This document shows, in pieces, positions 1-4,535 of a DNA stretch of 7,293 nt. How positions within the stretch are numbered: position 1 is the first letter of the stretch; each line of letters opens with the position of its first letter. Both the position numbers and the translations under genes were made by a program. A model generated the notes under the pieces. The model was not told the DNA's origin and did not search any database. It saw only the letters and a program-made list of their open reading frames with translations. Location: positions 1 through 7,293 of the forward strand of contig CAKPQY010000035.1 in assembly GCA_934179885.1 (NCBI GenBank), read 5' to 3'. Origin of the DNA: an uncultured Clostridia bacterium. Lineage in GTDB: Bacteria; Bacillota; Clostridia; TANB77; CAG-508.

Positions 1-674
1 TTATAACAGCTGGAATGGGTGGAGGAACTGGAACAGGTGCTGCACCAATTGTAGCAGAAATTGCAAAAGAAATGGGAATATTAACAATAGGAATAGTAAC
101 AAAACCATTTGCGTTTGAAGGAAAAGCAAGAAAATTAAGAGCTGAAAAAGGAACAGAGAGATTAAAAAATAATGTTGATGATTTAATTGTTGTTTTAAAT
201 GACAATTTATTAAAAGTAACAGATTCAAAAATTTCATTAAATAATGCATTTTCTTTAGCAGATGATATTTTAGAACAAGGAATTACAAGTATAACAGATT
301 TATTAACATCAGTAGGTGAAGTTAATATAGATTTTGCTGATATTAAAACAACGATGAGCTATCGTGGAAAAGCATATATGGGAATAGGCAGAGCATCAGG
401 AGAGAAAAAAGTAGAAGAGGCAGTAAGACAAGCAATAGAAAATCCATTAACAGAAAATAAAATAGATGAAGCAAAAGGTGTAATATTTAATGTAAAAGGC
501 AACAATGAATTAAGTCTTATGGAAATAAACAGTGCAGTTGCAATTATTAATGAAAAAGTAAGTGAAGATGCAAACATCATATTTGGAACTGTAATTGATG
601 AAAATATGGGAGATGAAGTTCAAGTAACTGTAATTGCAACAGGTGTTGAGGAAAAAGCTGAAATTAAGCAATAA
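1..674 (+). CDS. ftsZ: Cell division protein FtsZ, 3' part (5' end outside window), no C-terminal tail
   Basis: FtsZ is the tubulin-like GTPase that forms the cytokinetic Z ring on the inner face of the membrane. About 223 residues are visible, beginning just before the tubulin signature GGGTGTG, which binds the GTP phosphates. The N-terminal part of the GTPase domain lies outside the window. The synergy (T7) loop reads NIDFAD, matching the family NxDxAD pattern whose acidic residues drive GTP hydrolysis in the neighbouring subunit. The fold continues to IIFGTVIDENMGDEV and TVIATG, the usual last strands of the C-terminal tubulin domain. The protein stops 11 residues later. Typical FtsZ has a flexible linker of some 50 residues and a conserved peptide that docks FtsA, SepF and other partners; both are absent, and no frame just after the stop encodes them. 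Some loops are divergent, for example VLNDNLL where IPNDRLL is usual. It may be a secondary FtsZ paralogue or a lineage form. Confidence 0.95.
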   Translation, partial: ITAGMGGGTGTGAAPIVAEIAKEMGILTIGIVTKPFAFEGKARKLRAEKGTERLKNNVDDLIVVLNDNLLKVTDSKISLNNAFSLADDILEQGITSITDLLTSVGEVNIDFADIKTTMSYRGKAYMGIGRASGEKKVEEAVRQAIENPLTENKIDEAKGVIFNVKGNNELSLMEINSAVAIINEKVSEDANIIFGTVIDENMGDEVQVTVIATGVEEKAEIKQ

Positions 675-746
675 TTAACAAATAAAATAATATAAGAAGA
701 TTTGAGTAATATAGCTAAAAGAAAATTTGATGACAAAAAATAATTC

Positions 747-751
747 AGGAG
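747..751 (+). promoter_or_regulatory. Ribosome binding site that favours a GTG start at 761
   Basis: AGGAG lies directly against an ATG at 752, leaving no spacer, but sits 9 nt before an in-frame GTG at 761. The GTG also yields a classic start, MKKLLAII. The GTG is therefore the more likely initiation codon. Confidence 0.6.
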
Positions 752-760
752 ATGGAGCCG

Positions 761-1444
761 GTGAAAAAACTACTAGCAATAATATGTGTATTATTAGTAA
801 TTTTTGTTGGAATGTATGTATACAAAAATAATATAAATCAAAATACAGTAAATGTTTCAGAAGTTGAAAAAATAGAAGAATATATATCTAAAATATATAT
901 GTGGCAAGAAGTAACAGAAGAAGCATTACCAAAATTTGATAATATTAATAATGCACCAGATTTGTGGGTATGGGAAGTTGTAAAGAAAAATTTAGAAGAA
1001 TTTGAATTGGATTATAATCAAATTCAGGAAAAAGCAATAGAAATATTTGGAGATAATTTTACAAAACAATTTCCAAAAGAAGGTTCTGAATATATATATT
1101 ATGATAAAAATTATGGAAAATATATAACAACAGGAATCGGTTTAGATACACAAGATGATATGTTCTATATAAAGAAAATAAATAAAACTAAAGTGGGATA
1201 TGAAGTAGAAATTGTTGAATATTTAGAAGATTATGAAAATTCAATGGGACTAGAAGATGAAAATGAAGTTTATGATATTTATATAAAAAACATAGATCAA
1301 GAAACAGTTGCAACAATTAAAAGTAATGAAAGTGAAACAAGAGCAATTGAAGTTGTGAAAGAAAATATAGATAAATTTACTACAAAAACGATAAATTTAG
1401 TTAAAGATTCAGAAGAAAATATTTTTGTAGAGAGTGTGAAATAG
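761..1444 (+). CDS. Membrane-anchored extracytoplasmic protein of unknown function
   Basis: I do not recognise this 227-residue protein. It begins MKK and has one hydrophobic segment (about residues 4-20, LLAIICVLLVIFVGMYV). A charged stretch KNN follows, so it looks like an N-terminal signal anchor with the remainder outside the cell. The Cys at residue 9 is a poor lipobox (Ile just before it, very early), so a lipoprotein is unlikely. The rest is soluble and acidic, rich in Glu, Asp, Lys, Asn, Tyr and Ile, with no other Cys. It includes an aromatic patch (DLWVWEVV) and mixed helix and strand character; no catalytic motif is evident. The chosen GTG start follows AGGAG by 9 nt; an ATG three codons earlier is possible. 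It lies 86 bp after ftsZ on the same strand with no obvious terminator between, so co-transcription is possible but not shown. Confidence 0.8.
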   Translation: MKKLLAIICVLLVIFVGMYVYKNNINQNTVNVSEVEKIEEYISKIYMWQEVTEEALPKFDNINNAPDLWVWEVVKKNLEEFELDYNQIQEKAIEIFGDNFTKQFPKEGSEYIYYDKNYGKYITTGIGLDTQDDMFYIKKINKTKVGYEVEIVEYLEDYENSMGLEDENEVYDIYIKNIDQETVATIKSNESETRAIEVVKENIDKFTTKTINLVKDSEENIFVESVK

Positions 1445-1450
1445 TTACAA

Positions 1451-1479
1451 TTTACAGTTTTAAAATAAGACGTTAAAAT
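1451..1479 (+). promoter_or_regulatory. Candidate sigma-A-type promoter for the radical SAM gene
   Basis: TTTACA (1451-1456) and TAAAAT (1474-1479) are separated by exactly 17 bp, each matching the consensus at five of six positions. The start codon lies about 45 bp downstream at 1525. In DNA this AT-rich such matches can arise by chance. Confidence 0.4.
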
Positions 1480-1524
1480 TTGATAATATATAAATAAAAT
1501 TCAAATAGGAAGAAGAAAAATAGA

Positions 1525-2430
1525 ATGGAATCGCAAAATAAAATACTATGTAACTTGGAAAAATGCGCAATTTGCCCGCATAATTGTGGAATAAATAGAT
1601 TAGATGGACAAGTTGGAAGATGTAAATCAAAAGATACCGTAAAAATAGCTTTATATTCGATACATAATTTTGAAGAACCATGTATAAGTGGAAAAAAAGG
1701 CTCTGGGACAGTCTTTTTTTCGAATTGTAATATGAATTGTGTATTCTGTCAGAATTATGAAATCAGCCAGCAAGGAAAAGGTAAAGAAATATCAATAGAA
1801 AGACTTGCTGAAATATTTTTAGAACAACAAGCAAAAAACGTTGAAAATATTAATTTGGTAACGCCAACAAGCTATGTGCCACAAATAATAGAAGCAATAA
1901 AAATCGCAAGAAAAAATGGACTAACATTACCAATAGTTTATAATACTAATGGATATGAGAAAGTGGAAACTTTAAAGATGTTAGAGGGCTACATAGACAT
2001 ATATTTGCCTGACTTAAAATATTCAGATGATTTATTAGCAAAACGTTTATCAAAGGTTGATAACTATTTTGAAATTGCAACAAGTGCAATAAAAGAAATG
2101 CATAGGCAAGTATGCAAAGCACAATTTGATAAAAATGGAATTATGCAAAAAGGCATGATTATTCGTCATTTAGTTTTACCAAATCATATTTTAAATTCTA
2201 GAAGAGTTTTGAAATGGATTAATGATAATATGAATGATGTTTATGTAAGTGTTATGGCTCAATATTTTCCAACATATAGGGCAAAAGAGATTGAAGATAT
2301 TAATAGAAAGTTAACTAAAGAAGAATATGAAGAAATAGAGAATTATTTGTATAGATTAAATTTGGAAAATGGTTATATTCAGGAACTTGGTGAGCATGAA
2401 GAAGAATATGTGCCAAAGTGGGAAGTTTAA
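1525..2430 (+). CDS. Radical SAM protein, PflX-like (pyruvate formate-lyase activase related, substrate unknown)
   Basis: This 301-residue protein carries the radical SAM cluster motif CxxxCxxC as CNMNCVFC (C68, C72, C75), which ligates the 4Fe-4S cluster that cleaves S-adenosylmethionine. An N-terminal Cys-rich segment (C9, C14, C17, C21, C33, containing CAICPHNCGINR) and the stretches GSGTVFFS, NLVTPTSYVP and YIDIYLPDLKYS are, as I recall the family, typical of the PflX group (COG1313). That group is often labelled putative pyruvate formate-lyase activating enzyme, although most members have no proven substrate. The extra cysteines could hold a second metal or Fe-S site; that is inference. 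No pyruvate formate-lyase gene is nearby, so the activase label is not supported by context. The only plausible start is the ATG at 1525, since the next Met is inside the cluster motif. It is preceded by AGGAAG (1507-1512), rather distant at 12 nt. A terminator-like hairpin lies inside the gene at 1691-1721. Confidence 0.88.
   Translation: MESQNKILCNLEKCAICPHNCGINRLDGQVGRCKSKDTVKIALYSIHNFEEPCISGKKGSGTVFFSNCNMNCVFCQNYEISQQGKGKEISIERLAEIFLEQQAKNVENINLVTPTSYVPQIIEAIKIARKNGLTLPIVYNTNGYEKVETLKMLEGYIDIYLPDLKYSDDLLAKRLSKVDNYFEIATSAIKEMHRQVCKAQFDKNGIMQKGMIIRHLVLPNHILNSRRVLKWINDNMNDVYVSVMAQYFPTYRAKEIEDINRKLTKEEYEEIENYLYRLNLENGYIQELGEHEEEYVPKWEV
1691..1721 (+). other. Intragenic hairpin with A-tract and T-tract, terminator-like
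   Basis: Bases 1691-1702 can pair without interruption with 1710-1721 (12 pairs, one G-U), with a 7-nt loop. The left arm contains seven A and the right arm seven T, as in a bidirectional intrinsic terminator, but it lies inside the radical SAM coding region about 165 bp after its start. The GC core is weak, so function is uncertain; it may simply reflect codons for GKKGSGTVFFS. Confidence 0.3.
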
Positions 2431-2458
2431 AAAATAAAATGAATATTTACTAAAAATG

Positions 2459-2487
2459 TAGAAAAACGTAAAGTTGTGTGATATAAT
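2459..2487 (+). promoter_or_regulatory. Candidate extended -10 promoter for the thyA-folA-dCMP deaminase genes
   Basis: TGATATAAT (2479-2487) is a perfect extended -10 element, TG-n-TATAAT. A weak -35, TAGAAA (2459-2464, four of six matches), is 17 bp upstream, which is tolerable when an extended -10 is present. The predicted transcript would begin near 2494, about 40 nt before the thyA start. It lies in the 102-bp gap after the radical SAM gene. Confidence 0.6.
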
Positions 2488-2532
2488 TCGGATGAAACAA
2501 AAGAAAGCAAGTATAAAAAGGAGGATTTTTTT

Positions 2533-3390
2533 ATGACACAAGCTGACAAACATTTTATTGAAACCTGCAAGAAAATTCTTGAAGAAGGATATTCTTCAGA
2601 AGGCACAGGAGTGCGCACAAGATGGGAGGATGGAACCGAAGCAAATTACTTTTCTATTGTTGGAGTTCACAATGTATATGATGTAGGAAAAGAATTTCCA
2701 ATGATAACATTAAGAAACAACAGCCAAACTGTAAAAAGAGCAATTGATGAGATTTTATGGATTTGGCAAAAAAAATCCAATAAGGTAAGTGAATTAAACT
2801 CACATATTTGGGACCAATGGGCAGGAGAAGATGGAACAATTGGTAAAGCATATGGATATCAATTTGCACAAAAATATGAATTCAAAACAAAAGAAGGAAT
2901 TCAATTAATGGACCAAGTTGATTATGCTTTATATTTATTAAAAAATGATCCAGCTAGTCGTAGAATTATGACAAACCTTTTCAACCATGCAGAATTAAAA
3001 GATATGAATTTGGAGCCATGTGCATATTCTACACAATGGTTAGTAAAAGGTGGAAAGCTACATCTTATTTTGAATCAACGTTCACAAGACATGCTTGCTG
3101 CAAATGGATGGAATACAATGCAATATGCAGCATTATTATGTATGTTTGCACAGGTTGCAGGATTAGAAGTAGGAACATTAACACACAATATTGGCGATTG
3201 CCATATATATGACAGACATGTGCCACTAATCCAAAAGTTGATTGAAGCAGAGCCAGTTGAATGTAGTCCAAAGTTAGTCATTAATAATCCAACAAAAGAT
3301 TTCTACGAATTTAAAGTAGAAGACTTTGAAATTCAAGATTATGATTACAATAAAGAGATAAAACTAGGAAAAATTCCAGTTGCAATTTAA
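2533..3390 (+). CDS. thyA: Thymidylate synthase ThyA
   Basis: This cytoplasmic enzyme methylates dUMP to dTMP using 5,10-methylene-tetrahydrofolate, releasing dihydrofolate. The 285 residues are normal for the family. The nucleophile is C163 in EPCAYSTQW. The phosphate-binding run QRSQD (R183, S184, D186), the Asn that contacts the uracil ring (N194) and the HIYDRH segment (H224, Y226) are all present. The pattern PC-x-Y-x-TQW and the HIWDQW segment (residues 91-96) resemble, from memory, Bacillus subtilis ThyA rather than the E. coli enzyme, which has PCH at the active site. The loop NGWN replaces the usual xPFN. An AAGGAGGA ribosome binding site (2518-2525) is 7 nt before the ATG. folA and a dCMP deaminase follow on the same strand, so product recycling and substrate supply are encoded together. 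An extended -10 promoter lies about 45 bp upstream. Confidence 0.97.
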   Translation: MTQADKHFIETCKKILEEGYSSEGTGVRTRWEDGTEANYFSIVGVHNVYDVGKEFPMITLRNNSQTVKRAIDEILWIWQKKSNKVSELNSHIWDQWAGEDGTIGKAYGYQFAQKYEFKTKEGIQLMDQVDYALYLLKNDPASRRIMTNLFNHAELKDMNLEPCAYSTQWLVKGGKLHLILNQRSQDMLAANGWNTMQYAALLCMFAQVAGLEVGTLTHNIGDCHIYDRHVPLIQKLIEAEPVECSPKLVINNPTKDFYEFKVEDFEIQDYDYNKEIKLGKIPVAI

Positions 3391-3412
3391 GTAATTAATT
3401 TTGGTTTTATGA

Positions 3413-3433
3413 GGTTTAGAAAATTCCTAAACC
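3413..3433. repeat. Inverted repeat in the thyA-folA gap
   Basis: GGTTTAG (3413-3419) is perfectly complemented by CTAAACC (3427-3433) across a 7-nt AT-rich loop. It sits in the 74-bp gap between thyA and folA, 17 bp before the folA ribosome binding site. No T-run follows on either strand, so it does not look like a terminator. It could be a processing or protein-binding site, or chance. Confidence 0.35.
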
Positions 3434-3464
3434 ACAGTATTATAATAAATAAGGAGCAAAAGAA

Positions 3465-3953
3465 ATGTTAAGTATAATAGTAGCAAAAGCAAAAAACAAT
3501 GTAATAGGAAAAGACAACGGCATGCTTTGGAAATTGCCAGATGATTTAAAAAGATTTAAAGAAAAAACGACAGGACATACAATAATAATGGGAAGAAAAA
3601 CATTTGAATCTTTAGGTGGAATTCTTCCAGATAGAAAACACATAATATTAAGTAGAAATCCTGATTTTAATATAGATTCAGACTGTGTAAAAGTTGTACA
3701 TTCACTATTAGAATTACAAGAATACATGGATGATGAAGAAGAAAATTTTGTAATAGGTGGAGCAATTATATATAATTTGTTGATGCCATATTGCAAAAAA
3801 ATGTATGTAACACAATTAGATAAAGACTTTGAAGGTGATACAGTATTTCCAAAAATAAATGAGGAAGAATGGAAAGAAGTTTCTAGAGAAAAAGGCCCAG
3901 ATGATGGAATCAATAATTTTGATTATGAATATATAACTTATGTTAGAAAATAA
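3465..3953 (+). CDS. folA: Dihydrofolate reductase
   Basis: This enzyme reduces dihydrofolate to tetrahydrofolate with NADPH and so restores the cofactor oxidised by the upstream ThyA. The 162 residues match the usual length of about 160. The Met20-type loop reads NGMLWKLP (18-25) with the conserved Trp22. The catalytic acid is D27 in LPDDLKRFK, the same position as in E. coli. The NADPH-binding segments GRKTFESLG (43-51) and VIGGAIIYN (96-104) are intact. The C-terminal part, from [16 protein letters not shown] on, follows the family pattern. Leu21 stands where Pro is common. The ATG follows AAGGAG (3451-3456) by 8 nt. A TATAAT at 3441-3446 lies too close to the ribosome binding site to be a useful promoter, so folA is probably read from the thyA promoter. 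Confidence 0.97.
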   Translation: MLSIIVAKAKNNVIGKDNGMLWKLPDDLKRFKEKTTGHTIIMGRKTFESLGGILPDRKHIILSRNPDFNIDSDCVKVVHSLLELQEYMDDEEENFVIGGAIIYNLLMPYCKKMYVTQLDKDFEGDTVFPKINEEEWKEVSREKGPDDGINNFDYEYITYVRK

Positions 3954-3954
3954 A

Positions 3955-3987
3955 TTGTGTCAGAAGGGATGGCCTTTTTTGACACAA
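3955..3987 (+). repeat. Palindromic hairpin, copy 1 (degenerate), between folA and dCMP deaminase gene
   Basis: TTGTGTCAGAAGGG (3955-3968) can pair over 14 positions with 3974-3987, using three G-U pairs in RNA and a 5-nt loop. The outer eight pairs, TTGTGTCA with TGACACAA, are perfect. It starts one base after the folA stop codon, and its right arm ends on the first bases of the ribosome binding site of the next gene. The left arm shares GTCAGAAGGGA with the perfect palindrome at 4510-4533. It may be a REP-like element, an attenuator or a degenerate terminator; no free T-run follows. Confidence 0.65.
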
Positions 3988-3994
3988 GGAGGAG
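3986..3994 (+). promoter_or_regulatory. Ribosome binding site fixing the dCMP deaminase start at 4000
   Basis: AAGGAGGAG ends 5 nt before the ATG at 4000. An in-frame ATG at 3940 lies inside folA, and the extension it would add is translated hairpin sequence unlike the family, so 4000 is the start. The first two bases are paired in the hairpin at 3955-3987. Confidence 0.85.
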
Positions 3995-3999
3995 ATTAT

Positions 4000-4509
4000 A
4001 TGGATAATAATTTAAACAAAAAAAGAGAAAATTATATAAGTTGGGAAGAATACTTTATGGCAATAGCCAAATTATCAGCAATGAGAAGCAAAGACCCATC
4101 AACACAAGTAGGAGCATGCATAGTAAGTAATGATAATAGAATTTTATCAATAGGATATAATGGAGCACCAAATGGGTTTAGCGATGATGAGTTTCCATGG
4201 GCAAGAGAAGGAGATAATTTAGATACAAAATATCCATATGTATGTCATGCAGAAATGAATGCAATTCTAAATTATAGAGGAAGTAAAAAAGATTTAGAAA
4301 ATGCAAAAATATATGTAGACTTATTTCCTTGTAATGAGTGTGCTAAAATTATTATCCAGTCTGGAATTAAAGAAGTTGTTTATTTGTCTGATAAATATGC
4401 AACCTCAGAAAATAATATTGCTTCAAGAAAATTGCTTGATAGTTGTGGAGTTAAATATAGAAAAATAGATTTAAAAGAAGATAAAAAAATAGAGATAGAA
4501 TTAAAATAG
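4000..4509 (+). CDS. Deoxycytidylate (dCMP) deaminase, DCTD-like
   Basis: This zinc enzyme deaminates dCMP to dUMP, the ThyA substrate. The 169-residue protein has the cytidine/deoxycytidylate deaminase zinc site: H83 and catalytic E85 in CHAEMNAIL, and C111 and C114 in [13 protein letters not shown] (52-59) corresponds to the conserved segment linked to dCTP/dTTP allosteric control in studied dCMP deaminases. From memory, several stretches ([52 protein letters not shown]) are nearly the same as in vertebrate DCTD. They are much closer to it than to Bacillus ComEB, which has additional Cys and His residues before the HAE motif. The tail is lysine- and acid-rich. The gene follows folA by 46 bp, most of it a hairpin, and has a strong ribosome binding site. 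A palindrome abuts its stop codon. Context with thyA and folA supports dTMP synthesis. Confidence 0.95.
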   Translation: MDNNLNKKRENYISWEEYFMAIAKLSAMRSKDPSTQVGACIVSNDNRILSIGYNGAPNGFSDDEFPWAREGDNLDTKYPYVCHAEMNAILNYRGSKKDLENAKIYVDLFPCNECAKIIIQSGIKEVVYLSDKYATSENNIASRKLLDSCGVKYRKIDLKEDKKIEIELK

Positions 4510-4533
4510 GTCAGAAGGGACGTCCCTTCTGAC
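4510..4533. terminator. Perfect 24-bp palindrome, likely bidirectional terminator (palindrome copy 2)
   Basis: GTCAGAAGGGAC is followed immediately by its exact reverse complement, giving a hairpin of 10 pairs with an ACGT tetraloop. It fills 24 of the 26 bp between the stop codons of the convergent dCMP deaminase and mutS2 genes. T-rich sequence follows on both sides (ATTTATTTT rightward, CTATTTT on the minus strand), which suits a terminator for both genes. It shares GTCAGAAGGGA with the hairpin at 3955-3987. Confidence 0.8.
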
Positions 4534-4535
4534 AT

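Noticed and set aside
359..580. Reverse-strand reading frame inside ftsZ
   Set aside because: It is antisense to a well-conserved FtsZ coding region, has no ribosome binding site and matches no known pattern.
752..760. ATG at 752 as start of the membrane-anchored protein
   Set aside because: AGGAG ends directly before this ATG, leaving no spacer; the GTG at 761 has proper spacing and gives a typical MKK signal-anchor start.
3417..3446. Promoter for folA (TAGAAA with TATAAT, 18-bp spacer)
   Set aside because: The transcript would start at about 3453, inside the ribosome binding site and about 12 nt before the ATG, and the -35 is poor.
3440..3913. 157-codon reverse-strand frame over folA
   Set aside because: folA motifs are intact on the plus strand with a good ribosome binding site; the reverse frame is a compositional shadow.
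3954..3987. Strong intrinsic terminator between folA and the dCMP deaminase gene
   Set aside because: The T-run is part of the right arm and nothing U-rich follows the stem; called a palindromic repeat with uncertain role instead.
3940..3999. Upstream ATG extending the dCMP deaminase by 20 residues into the end of folA
   Set aside because: The extension is the translated intergenic hairpin, overlaps folA by 14 bp, has no family similarity, and a strong ribosome binding site points to the ATG at 4000.
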